From contig JANXVA010000307.1 in NCBI GenBank assembly GCA_025351875.1, positions 1 to 59,332 on the forward strand: a DNA stretch of 59,332 nt. The letters run 5' to 3'. The position numbers and the translations under genes are program-made. Numbering within the stretch: the stretch's first letter is position 1; each line of letters opens with the position of its first letter. This document shows, piece by piece, positions 25,265 to 33,275 of this stretch. The notes beneath the pieces were generated by a model that saw nothing but the letters and a program-made list of their open reading frames with translations, did no database searches and had not been told where the DNA came from. The stretch comes from Myxococcales bacterium. GTDB lineage: Bacteria; Myxococcota_A; Polyangia; Polyangiales; Polyangiaceae.

Positions 25265-26997
25265 CAGCTCTCCGGCCGTAGGAGCGGGAACAAGATCACG
25301 TCCCGAATCGAAGGCGCGTTCGTGAGCATCATCGTGAGGCGGTCCACGCCCATGCCGAAGCCAGCCGCGGGCGGCATGCCGTGCTCGAGCGCGCGAATGT
25401 AGTCCCCGTCGTAGTCCATCGTCTCCTCCGCACCGGCAGCCTTCTTCCGCACCTGCTCCGAGAAGCGTTCGGCCTGGTCGTCCGGGTCGTTGAGCTCGCT
25501 GAACGCGTTGCAGAGCTCGCGGCCGTGGATGAACAGCTCGAATCGATCAACCAGATCGGGGCGCTCGTCATTCCTGCGGGCGAGTGGAGAGATCTCGAAC
25601 GGGTATTCGGTGATGAACACCGGGATCGAGCGCTTTCCGTCCGCGGCCTTGTAGTCCTCGGTGAGGAACGGCTCGCCGAGGTACTCGTAGGCGCAGAACA
25701 GGCGCTCGCCGTCGTTCTCGGACTTCAACCAGCCCTTGCGGAAGTTGCCCCAGTCGACGGCCTTCGCGCGAGGAGAGCTCTTCGACCACTCCTTCATGTT
25801 GCCGCCGAAGTCACCGGGCGCGCCTTCCGCTCCTGCCTTGAGGAGAGCGATGAGCGCTGCCGCACCGCCGCTGTCGACGGCGGCCTCCCACGCGGGAACC
25901 TTCGTCGAGCGAGCGCCCGCCTCGACGGCCTTCGCCATCGGGACGCGCGCGAACGGCTCGTCGATCGCGAAGGGACGCTCCGCGCTCCAGCGCGCGTGCG
26001 ACTCGGGAAGCGCCTTGCCGAGCTCGGCGTCGATGCCGCGAAGCATGACCTCGGTGAAGTCGAGGAGGTGGTCGTACGTCGCGTATGCCCAGTAGTACTC
26101 GAGCATCGTGAACTCGGGGTTGTGCCGGGTCGAAATGCCTTCGTTGCGGTAGCAGCGGCCGATCTCGTAGACGCGCTCGAGCCCGCCGACGAGGAGGCGC
26201 TTGAGGTAGAGCTCGGGGGCGATCCGCATGAACAGGTGCATGTCGAGCGCGTTGTGGTGCGTCTCGAACGGGTGAGCGACGGCGCCGCCGACGAGCGGCG
26301 CGAGCGTCGGGGTCTCGACCTCGAGGAAGCCCTGGTCGTCGAGCATCTTGCGCGTGGCGCGTACGATGTGGCTGCGTGCGCGGAACACCTCGGCGACGTG
26401 GGGGTTCGCGACGAGATCGACATAGCGCTGGCGATACCGCGTCTCGACGTCCTGCAGGCCGTGCCATTTCTCGGGCGGGGGGCGCAGCGCCTTCGTGAGG
26501 ATGCGGACGCGCGAGGGCTCGATCGAGAGCTCGCCGCGCTTCGAGGAGGTGAGCGTGCCCTCGGCCTCGACGAAGTCGCCGATGTCGATGTCCTCGAGCG
26601 CCGTGTAGGCCGCGCCCATCGCCGCCTCTCCGGCGAGGAGCTGGATCTCGCCGGTACGATCGCGGAGGCGAAGGAACGAGAGGCCGCCCGTCGAGCGGAA
26701 CGCGATGACGCGACCGCGCACGTGGAACGTGGCGCCGCCGACCGCCTCCTTCACCTTCTCTTCGGCGTACTTGCCGGCGGCGTCCTTCGCCGATTCGGCG
26801 CGCGCGCGCAGCACGGCGACGTCGAGGGTGGTGCTGCCTGCCGTGCGCGGGACCACGTCGTTCGCGAAGGGGTTCTCGTTGCGCTCGCGGAGGCGCGTGG
26901 CCTTCGCTCGACGGGCGTCGATGAGGGCTTGTTCGGCGGAAGAGCCAGCGTTTTGAGGCGCTTGCGCGTTCGGGGCAGGGGGCGGAGCTTCAGGCAT
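25264..26997 (-). CDS. lysS: Lysyl-tRNA synthetase, class II
   Basis: The enzyme charges tRNA-Lys. An N-terminal OB fold (VRGRVIAFRSTGGLSFLRLR) binds the anticodon. The class II catalytic core shows motif 1 (FLEVETPTLAPLVGGA), motif 2 (GRCYRNEGISTRHNPEFTM) and motif 3 (GFGMGVDRLTMML). At 577 residues it is longer than the usual 490-510. Most of the excess is a low-complexity N-terminal extension (APPPAPNAQAPQ) and an enlarged insertion after motif 2 (about residues 345-440). It overlaps the LolC/E-type gene by one base, an odd but tight coupling of a tRNA synthetase with lipoprotein sorting; in several bacteria lysS and lolCDE are also adjacent. Confidence 0.96.
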   Translation of the reverse strand: MPEAPPPAPNAQAPQNAGSSAEQALIDARRAKATRLRERNENPFANDVVPRTAGSTTLDVAVLRARAESAKDAAGKYAEEKVKEAVGGATFHVRGRVIAFRSTGGLSFLRLRDRTGEIQLLAGEAAMGAAYTALEDIDIGDFVEAEGTLTSSKRGELSIEPSRVRILTKALRPPPEKWHGLQDVETRYRQRYVDLVANPHVAEVFRARSHIVRATRKMLDDQGFLEVETPTLAPLVGGAVAHPFETHHNALDMHLFMRIAPELYLKRLLVGGLERVYEIGRCYRNEGISTRHNPEFTMLEYYWAYATYDHLLDFTEVMLRGIDAELGKALPESHARWSAERPFAIDEPFARVPMAKAVEAGARSTKVPAWEAAVDSGGAAALIALLKAGAEGAPGDFGGNMKEWSKSSPRAKAVDWGNFRKGWLKSENDGERLFCAYEYLGEPFLTEDYKAADGKRSIPVFITEYPFEISPLARRNDERPDLVDRFELFIHGRELCNAFSELNDPDDQAERFSEQVRKKAAGAEETMDYDGDYIRALEHGMPPAAGFGMGVDRLTMMLTNAPSIRDVILFPLLRPES

Positions 26998-27062
26998 GGG
27001 CGCGGCCAGGCGTTTACCGCGGAGACCGTGGAAAGGGAAGACGGCGCGGGTACTTGGCCAGA

Positions 27063-27068
27063 TAGGCT
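27063..27068 (+). promoter_or_regulatory. Putative -10 box TAGGCT before GspC/D-like lipoprotein
   Basis: TAGGCT ends 7 nt before the ATG at 27076, in the 78-bp gap shared with the divergent lysS. The same element and spacing recur at 55446. Confidence 0.45.
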
Positions 27069-27075
27069 AGACGCC

Positions 27076-27915
27076 ATGAAGCGGGGAGCGTTTGCGCTCG
27101 TGTTCGTGCTGACGGCGTGTGCGGGAGCGGGGGGCCTCGGGCCGAAGCCGGCGGAGGAACAGCCCGCGCCACAGCCGACCTCCATCAACCTGGACCGCGC
27201 GGACCCGGCGGAGACTCTCTCGGTGGCCGAGCAGCTGCTCGAGGAGCCCGTGCTCGTCGATGCGATGGCGCTCGCTTCGCTGCGATGCATCCGCGTGACG
27301 GTGAAGGAGCCGAGCCCGCTCCCGCGCCGGGTCGCGGCCGAGGCGCTGTTCGAAGCGCTGCGCGCGCACGGCCTCCGGATCGTTCGTGCGGGCGGCATGT
27401 GGCTCGTGAGCGTCGACAATGCGCATCCTCCCGTGCCGTGCGAGGCGGAGGGCCGTCAGACTGCGGCGGCCGAGGCGGCAGACGCGGGGGCGGACGCGGC
27501 GACGGAGGTCGAGGCCGGCGCCGAAGCAGCGTCGCTCGCGTTCGATCCAGAGGCGCTCACGCAGGAGGTGCTCCGTTCGATTCGCGAGATCTCCCCGGCA
27601 GAGCACGCGATCACGCAGCGAGGTCTCGAGCTGTTCCTCGACAACGAGCCCGTGCTGCTGCGCTCCGCGCGCATCGTCCCCGAGGTGGCCTCCGGCAAAC
27701 CGGTCGGGGTCCGCCTCTTCGGTGTGCGGGCCGATGGCCTGCTCGGACGCCTCGGGTTCGAGAACGGCGATCGCGTCGAGCGCGTGATGGGCAAGTCGCT
27801 CGCCACGCCGGAGCAGGCCCTCGAGGCTTTCGGGGCGATGCGCCAGGCGAAGGTGATCACGATCGACATCTCACGGCGCGGGACGCCGAAGAAGCTGATC
27901 GTTCGCGTGGAGTGA
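27076..27915 (+). CDS. Lipoprotein with secretin-N-like and GspC-type PDZ domains
   Basis: MKRGAFALVFVLTAC is a lipoprotein signal. Residues about 35-115 (LSVAEQLLEEPVLVDAMAL, then RVAAEALFEALRAHGLRIVR and GMWLVSVD) resemble the small N-domains of type II secretion secretins (GspD). After an Ala/Glu linker, residues 165-280 match the C-terminal region of GspC. ITQRGLELFLDNEPVLLRSA and RIVPEVASGKPVGVRLFGV lead into a PDZ domain ending in LGFENGDRVERVMGK. In type II secretion these two proteins contact each other; here both features sit on one 279-residue lipoprotein. No other secretion genes are nearby, so it is an orphan component or a repurposed adaptor. Confidence 0.78.
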   Translation: MKRGAFALVFVLTACAGAGGLGPKPAEEQPAPQPTSINLDRADPAETLSVAEQLLEEPVLVDAMALASLRCIRVTVKEPSPLPRRVAAEALFEALRAHGLRIVRAGGMWLVSVDNAHPPVPCEAEGRQTAAAEAADAGADAATEVEAGAEAASLAFDPEALTQEVLRSIREISPAEHAITQRGLELFLDNEPVLLRSARIVPEVASGKPVGVRLFGVRADGLLGRLGFENGDRVERVMGKSLATPEQALEAFGAMRQAKVITIDISRRGTPKKLIVRVE

Positions 27916-27988
27916 GCGCCTCGGCTACGTGGTTTCCAGGTGAGGCGTAGGGCCACACTCGGCTTCCTCCTGGTCGGAACTTCGTCCA

Positions 27989-28018
27989 TTGACGGATGGA
28001 GGCCAGTTGCTCTACTCG
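27989..28018 (+). promoter_or_regulatory. Putative promoter TTGACG-18-TACTCG
   Basis: The -35-like hexamer (27989-27994) and spacer length are identical to those of the MarR promoter. The -10-like TACTCG (28013-28018) ends 7 nt before the ATG at 28026. Confidence 0.4.
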
Positions 28019-28025
28019 CAACGCG

Positions 28026-28703
28026 ATGGCAGCCCAGAAGCAGAAACCCAAGGCGACCGAGCGCGGGATTGGGGCCGTGCGAGCGACTCGGCGTCCGCCA
28101 GCGACATCTGGAGTCGACGTCGCGCGTGGTCGCGAGCCCGCGGGCGACGAGGACCGCCCGAGCTCCTTGCGAGACACGCTTGCCGCGCCTCCATCGGGCG
28201 CGTCGCGGCGACAGACTCGGGGGCACGACGTCGTGACGAATCTCGGCCTCGCGCCCTCGGCGCCGCCCGCGCTGCCTGCACTCGCGTCGCTGCTGCCCGC
28301 TCTGTCTCCGTCCTCGGCTCCGCCCGTGTCGGGGGTTGGCCGCTACTCGGGTCGTTCGCTGGACGACGAGATCATCTTGCCTCCGTCGTCGCGCCCGAGG
28401 GCGACGCCGCCATCCACGGATCCGCCGCGGCGCGCCGAGCGGAAGAGCATACGGGTCGACGAGGTCGGCTCCACGACCATCGTCGCCAGGCGCGACGCGA
28501 CCGTCGCCGCGAAGCCCCGCGCCGTGAGGCTCACGCGTCCCGCTCCGACCGATCTCGACACGCGCGAAGCCTTCGTCCACGCGCTGCTCGGCGCCCCGTT
28601 GACCGTCGAGGAGCTCGTCGACATCACGGGGATGCCTGAGCGCGAGGTCGTCAGGATCGTCAAGCGGCTCATTCACACGGGGATTGCCGGCTATTGTGCC
28701 TGA
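28026..28703 (+). CDS. Basic low-complexity protein with C-terminal helix-turn-helix-like region
   Basis: I do not recognise a family. The first 160 residues are rich in Arg, Pro, Ser and Ala with no predicted fold (APSAPPALPALASLLPAL in the middle). The last 55 (REAFVHALLGAPLTVEELVD, ITGMPEREVVRIVKRLIHTG) have the spacing of a winged-helix or helix-turn-helix unit. The start at MAAQKQKPK is preferred because the ten upstream codons are not basic. It precedes the STAND regulator by 55 bp and may work with it. Confidence 0.6.
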   Translation: MAAQKQKPKATERGIGAVRATRRPPATSGVDVARGREPAGDEDRPSSLRDTLAAPPSGASRRQTRGHDVVTNLGLAPSAPPALPALASLLPALSPSSAPPVSGVGRYSGRSLDDEIILPPSSRPRATPPSTDPPRRAERKSIRVDEVGSTTIVARRDATVAAKPRAVRLTRPAPTDLDTREAFVHALLGAPLTVEELVDITGMPEREVVRIVKRLIHTGIAGYCA

Positions 28704-28743
28704 GAGCTCGCAGATCGAATCGCCCGCGTCGCTGAACTGAGGC

Positions 28744-28749
28744 TACCCT
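28744..28749 (+). promoter_or_regulatory. Putative -10 box TACCCT before STAND gene
   Basis: TACCCT ends 9 nt before the GTG at 28759. Confidence 0.35.
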
Positions 28750-28758
28750 CCTGGATCG

Positions 28759-31700
28759 GTGGAGGACGCGGGCGGGGCACTTCTGATCGGTCGAGAGCGC
28801 GAGCTCGCGGAGCTGCGCGCACTCGTCTTGCGGAGCCGCGTCGTCCTCGTCTACGGGGCGGCGGGCGTCGGAAAGACCTCGCTCGTTCTTGCGGCGTGTC
28901 GCGACGCAGCTCGCGACCGCACGATTCCTCCGCTCGTGCACATGCCGTTCGCCGGGATCGCGGACCCGCGCGATGCCGTCGAGCGAACCGCAAAGGCGAT
29001 CGGCGAGCCGCGCCCGACGCCGCCGCCCGAGCGCGTCGCCGACGCTCTCTCCGTGCTCCTCTCGGGCGCGCCACGTACGATCGTCTGGGACGACCTCGAC
29101 GAGCGTTCGGCGCCGCTCGGGGAGCTCACCCGTCGCTTCGCGTCACATGACGGTCCCGCGCGCCTCGTGCTGGTGTCGCGTCGGTTCATCACAGCGCGCG
29201 AGGCTGCGTTCCGCGCGCCCGCGTACGAGGTCCTGCCGCTCACGCGCGACGACGCCGTTCGCCTGGTTCGCGCGCTCGAAGCAGAGCGCGGGCGGACCCT
29301 CGCAGACGACCTCGCCGCCGCGACCGGCGGCAATCCTCTCCTCCTCAAGGTCGCTCTCGCCGAGACGGCGCTGCCGCGCATCGAGACGAACGCTACCGAT
29401 GCGCTTCGCCACTCCGTCGAGACGCGCGCCAAGGGCCCAGCGCGCAAGCTCCTCGCGCTCCTGGCTGCCGCCGAGGGGTCGCTCGACGAGACCCAGGTGC
29501 TCCACGCGCTCGGTCGCGGGGCTCGCGAGGCGGTCGACGAGCTGCGCAAGCACCTCCTCGTGATCCGCGATGGCACGCGCATCGCGCTTGCGCCGCCTGT
29601 CGTCTCACTGGCTCGCGAGACGCTTGGTGCGACCGAGCCCGCGACCTGGCGCATGCTCTCGGTGCTCGGTGAGCATGCGCTCGCCGCGTCGGGACACGAC
29701 GACGCCGCGCTCGTGCTCACGGCGCGCGCGCAGCTCGCACTGGGCTACGTGGATCGTGCGCTCCAGACGATGCGCACGCACGCGACTGCACGCGCAGCCG
29801 CGCCGACCGCCGCGATCGAGCGTGTCCTGCGGGAGGCGGCCTCGCGCTCGGTCCCGCATGCGTCCACGGCGCTGCGCCTGCTCGCTCGCGAGCTCCTCCG
29901 TGTCGGCGACTACGAGAGCGCGAGGCTCACGCTCGACGAGCTGCCCGCGCCGGCATCCCGTGAGGACGCCGAGCGCATCGCTCTGCTGCGTGCGGAGTCG
30001 CACATTCGCGCCGGCGAGCCCGAAGCGGCGCAGCGCGCGCTCGACGCGCTCGCGCGGATCGTCGCCAAGGCCAACAAGGCGAAACCCTCGGCCGCCGCGA
30101 AGGGCAAGGGAGGCGCGAAGGGCAAGAGAGCGACGGGCGCTCCCGCAGCGTCGAACGGCACCGTTCCGAGCGCCGGGGTCGTCCTCACGCTGGCGCAGCT
30201 CGCCATCCTGCGAGGCGAGCTCGCCCCGGCGCGCGCGACGCTCATCGAACTCGCGCCTCGTACGACTGCCGTCCCTCAGCTCGAGGCGCGTCGCGCCGTC
30301 GAGATCGCCGCGAGTCATCTCTACGAGGAGCGGTACGAGCTCACGCACGCGTGGACCTCACGGGCTCGCGCCGCGCAGAAGGCCGGCGGCATTCCGGTCG
30401 AACGCGTCGTGACCATCCTCGACGTGCATGCGCTGCTCGGGCTCGGCGACGTCGATCGCGCGGAGGAGGTGCTTGCGCGCGAGACGCGCGGTCGCCCGGA
30501 CGCTGGCGTCCTCGAGCTCGCCGCGCTGGTCCGCCGCGGCGAGCTCGTCCGCGCCCTCGAGGTCGCGGACGCAGCGATAGCGGCGCTCGATCAGCGGGCC
30601 GATCGCCTCTTTCGTTCGGTGCTCGCGCGCGATCTCGCGAGAGCCTGCATCGGTACCGGGCAGCTCGCGCGTGCCGACCGCATGCTGAAGCTCGCCGAGT
30701 CTGCCGGTGACGACCCTGGGCTCGCGGCCCTCCGTCCGATCTGCGACGCCGAGCGCGCGCGCCTCGCCGAGGCCGAAGGAGATCGCGCCCGCGCGAAGAA
30801 GTGCATCGAGCGGGCCTTCGCGCGCATCCTGGATTCGCCGTTCATCGCGGTCGATCGCGATGTGATGTCGGGGACGATGCCGAAGCTCGCCCCCGCCGAG
30901 ACGGGCAGGCGGCTCAGCGCGACGGCGGACATGGGGCCGCCGCCCGTGGCTCGCGCGTACGCGACGCTCCGCGGCGCCGAGCTCGCGCTCGAGCTCGGTG
31001 ACCTCGAAGCGGCGCTCGACGGTGCCGAGCTCGCGGAGCGCTATCACGCGACTGCGCGCCTCTGGTACGAGACGGCACGCGCCAGGCTCGCGCGCGCCGA
31101 GGCGCTGACGCGAATGCATCACGCGGCGTCGGTGGGGGCCGACCGCACGAAGCTCCTGGCGCGCGCGGTCCGAGCCCTCGACGGCTGCGAGGAGATGGCG
31201 ACGGCGTACGGCTATGCGCCTCTGGTCGCAGCCTGCGCGATCGTTCGGGCGTCTCTCGAGGAGGCGTCGGGCGATCTCGACGCCGCGGCGGGTGCCATCG
31301 AGGCGGCGATTCGAGCGGCGGGCGAGGGCCTCGACGCGCCGCTCGCCCGGGCCGCCGCCCGGCTCGGCGTCGTCGCACGCGAGCCGCGTGGCTCGGGTCC
31401 TCGTCCCTACGCCGCGCGCATCGAGCGCCTCGGCCTGTTGCGCGCCGCGGAGGTCGTCTGGCGCGTCGGAGCGCGCACGTACCTGCGCCGCAAGGACGAG
31501 GACGCGCCCGAGCCGGTGGCCTGCATCGTCGACGTGGCCAATCGTCGCGTGCGAAACGCAGACGGAGGCGACCTCGAGCTCCCCGAACAGCGGCTGGCGC
31601 TGCTCTCCGTGCTCGCGGAGTCGGGCGACGGCGGCGCGTCTCTCGAGGAGATCTTCGCGCGGGTCTGGGGCGGGACCTTCCACCCGCTCCGCCATCGCAA

Positions 31701-31866
31701 CGCGGTGTACGTGGCGCTCGCGCGGCTGAAGGAGAGCCTCCGCCCGTTCGCTCGCGAAGTCCGGATCACGCACGACGGCGACCGCTACCGACTCGCCGGC
31801 CCGCTCCCCGTCGCCGTGTGCCGCAAGGCCGACGGCGATGGAATGCGCGAGGCGCTCAGGTCGTGA
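28759..31866 (+). CDS. STAND-type ATPase with TPR array and C-terminal winged helix
   Basis: The 1035-residue protein starts with an AAA/STAND NTPase (Walker A YGAAGVGKTSL near residue 36, Walker B TIVWDDLDE near 112, followed by a winged-helix-like lid). A long helical TPR-like region occupies about 300-900 and is broken near 440 by a Lys/Gly/Ala-rich insert (AAAKGKGGAKGKRATG). The last 110 residues are an OmpR/PhoB-type winged helix (LPEQRLALLSVLAESGDGG, HRNAVYVALARLKESLRPF, ITHDGDRYRLAG). STAND proteins are ligand-triggered switches; MalT and SARP regulators use similar parts, but SARP places the winged helix first. The protein is probably a transcription activator sensing an unknown cue. 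Confidence 0.88.
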   Translation: MEDAGGALLIGRERELAELRALVLRSRVVLVYGAAGVGKTSLVLAACRDAARDRTIPPLVHMPFAGIADPRDAVERTAKAIGEPRPTPPPERVADALSVLLSGAPRTIVWDDLDERSAPLGELTRRFASHDGPARLVLVSRRFITAREAAFRAPAYEVLPLTRDDAVRLVRALEAERGRTLADDLAAATGGNPLLLKVALAETALPRIETNATDALRHSVETRAKGPARKLLALLAAAEGSLDETQVLHALGRGAREAVDELRKHLLVIRDGTRIALAPPVVSLARETLGATEPATWRMLSVLGEHALAASGHDDAALVLTARAQLALGYVDRALQTMRTHATARAAAPTAAIERVLREAASRSVPHASTALRLLARELLRVGDYESARLTLDELPAPASREDAERIALLRAESHIRAGEPEAAQRALDALARIVAKANKAKPSAAAKGKGGAKGKRATGAPAASNGTVPSAGVVLTLAQLAILRGELAPARATLIELAPRTTAVPQLEARRAVEIAASHLYEERYELTHAWTSRARAAQKAGGIPVERVVTILDVHALLGLGDVDRAEEVLARETRGRPDAGVLELAALVRRGELVRALEVADAAIAALDQRADRLFRSVLARDLARACIGTGQLARADRMLKLAESAGDDPGLAALRPICDAERARLAEAEGDRARAKKCIERAFARILDSPFIAVDRDVMSGTMPKLAPAETGRRLSATADMGPPPVARAYATLRGAELALELGDLEAALDGAELAERYHATARLWYETARARLARAEALTRMHHAASVGADRTKLLARAVRALDGCEEMATAYGYAPLVAACAIVRASLEEASGDLDAAAGAIEAAIRAAGEGLDAPLARAAARLGVVAREPRGSGPRPYAARIERLGLLRAAEVVWRVGARTYLRRKDEDAPEPVACIVDVANRRVRNADGGDLELPEQRLALLSVLAESGDGGASLEEIFARVWGGTFHPLRHRNAVYVALARLKESLRPFAREVRITHDGDRYRLAGPLPVAVCRKADGDGMREALRS

Positions 31867-32178
31867 CCGAGGCTCCCGTCGTGTGTTCCGACGCGCTTTG
31901 GCTTCGCCCGCACGGGAAGCTGCGCAATCCGCGCACCGAGGGCTGCGACGAGCTTCGCCTTCGCCATGTCCTCCACGTGACCGCTCGGGTTGAAGTCGAG
32001 GAGGATGATCGTGTCGTTCAGGCGCCAGACGTGCGAGAAACCGCAGTCCCCCACCTCGACGAGGACGCCTTTCGTCGCGCCGACGTCGATCGCTCCCTGA
32101 GAGAGCGGCAATTACCCCGAGCGAATCGGCCTTCCGGATGGCGCGGGCGCGGGCCAAGCGATCGACCGCTCGCCTCAC
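31867..32178 (-). pseudogene. Frameshifted minus-strand gene remnant
   Basis: A minus-strand frame from a GTG at 32178 (AVDRLARARAIRKADSLGVI) loses coding character near 32112. Coding then continues in another frame: QGAIDVGATKGVLVEVGDCG, FSHVWRLNDTIILLDFNPSG, and HVEDMAKAKLVAALGARIAQ. Third positions are almost all G or C over this 80-codon stretch. A TAA separates the frames. The frame runs into antisense of the STAND gene. I do not recognise the family. The rest of the gap (32179-32293) shows nothing. Confidence 0.5.
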
Positions 32179-32293
32179 CTGCGTTTGCGCAGAATCGACG
32201 GCTCGTTTCTGGTTTGAGCCCGATCACGCTTCGCGTCCCTGCGATCGCGTGGCCGTAGGAACCACCTCCGGCGACCCGCTCGTCGGTGCACGC

Positions 32294-33256
32294 TCAGGTC
32301 CGAAAGCGATCGGTCGCGCTCACGAGCTCGTGAACGATGCCCGGTTCGCTCGCGGCGTGGCCGGCATCGGGGACGATGCGCAGGTCGGCCTCGGGCCACA
32401 TCCTGTGCAGGTCCCAGGCGCTCTTCGCCGGGCACACGACGTCGTAGCGGCCCTGGACGATGACGCCCGGGATCGTCCGGAGCTTCTCGATGTTCGCGGG
32501 CGCGAGGAGCTCGCGACCCTTCGTGAGCCAGCCGTCGTTCACGAAGTAGTGGGACTCGATGCGCGCGAAGGCGAGCGCGAAGTCGTCACCAGCGGTGCGC
32601 GCGATGAGGTCCGCGTTCGGGATGAGGCAGCTCGTGCGGCCTTCCCACACGCTCCACACCTTCGCCGCCGCGCTCTGGACGGCCAGGTCGTTCGAGGTGA
32701 GGCGCCTGTAGTAGGCGTGAAGGAGGTCGCCGCGCTCCGCTTCGGGAATGTGGTTCCAGTACTCCTCCCACGCGTCCGGGAAGACCCAGCTCGTGCCCTG
32801 CTGGTAGAAGAACTGAATCTCCTCCTTTCGCAGGAGGAAGATGCCGCGCAGCACGAGCTCGCTCACGCGCGTCGGGTGCGTCTCCGCGTAGGCGAGGGCG
32901 AGGGTCGAGCCCCACGAGCCGCCGAACACTTGCCACTTCTCGATCGCGAGGTGCTCGCGCAGCGCCTCGATGTCGCTCACGAGGTCCCAGGTGGTGTTGT
33001 CCTCGAGGGACGCGAACGGCGTGCTCTTGCCGCAGCCGCGCTGATCGAAGAGGACGATGCGGTAGACCGCCGGGTCGAAGTAGCGACGGTGCTTTGCCTC
33101 GGTGCCGCCGCCTGGGCCGCCGTGGAGGAACACCACGGGCTTTCCGTTCGGGTTGCCGCTCTCCTCGAAGTAGAGATCGTGCACCTCCGACACCTTCAGG
33201 CGCCCGGTGCGGTGAGGTTCGATGTCGGGATAGAGCGAGCGACGACCATCAGTCAT
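32294..33256 (-). CDS. pip: Prolyl iminopeptidase
   Basis: This alpha/beta-hydrolase removes N-terminal proline from peptides in the cytoplasm. The oxyanion loop HGGPGGG follows VVFLHG, the DQRGCGKS motif is present, and the nucleophile elbow is GGSWGS (Ser near residue 120). The charge-relay Asp and His are expected in VQGRYDVVCP and DAGHAASEPG near the C-terminus. At 320 residues it has the length of the family. The neighbouring TldD/TldE pair are also peptidases, but there is no operon link because they lie on the other strand. Confidence 0.96.
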   Translation of the reverse strand: MTDGRRSLYPDIEPHRTGRLKVSEVHDLYFEESGNPNGKPVVFLHGGPGGGTEAKHRRYFDPAVYRIVLFDQRGCGKSTPFASLEDNTTWDLVSDIEALREHLAIEKWQVFGGSWGSTLALAYAETHPTRVSELVLRGIFLLRKEEIQFFYQQGTSWVFPDAWEEYWNHIPEAERGDLLHAYYRRLTSNDLAVQSAAAKVWSVWEGRTSCLIPNADLIARTAGDDFALAFARIESHYFVNDGWLTKGRELLAPANIEKLRTIPGVIVQGRYDVVCPAKSAWDLHRMWPEADLRIVPDAGHAASEPGIVHELVSATDRFRT

Positions 33257-33275
33257 GCTGCGCCTCGTAGCATCG

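Noticed and set aside
25381..27070. Plus-strand open frame opposite lysS that joins the lipoprotein at 27076
   Set aside because: The part before 27076 is antisense of lysS; the lipoprotein has its own start, signal peptide and -10 box.
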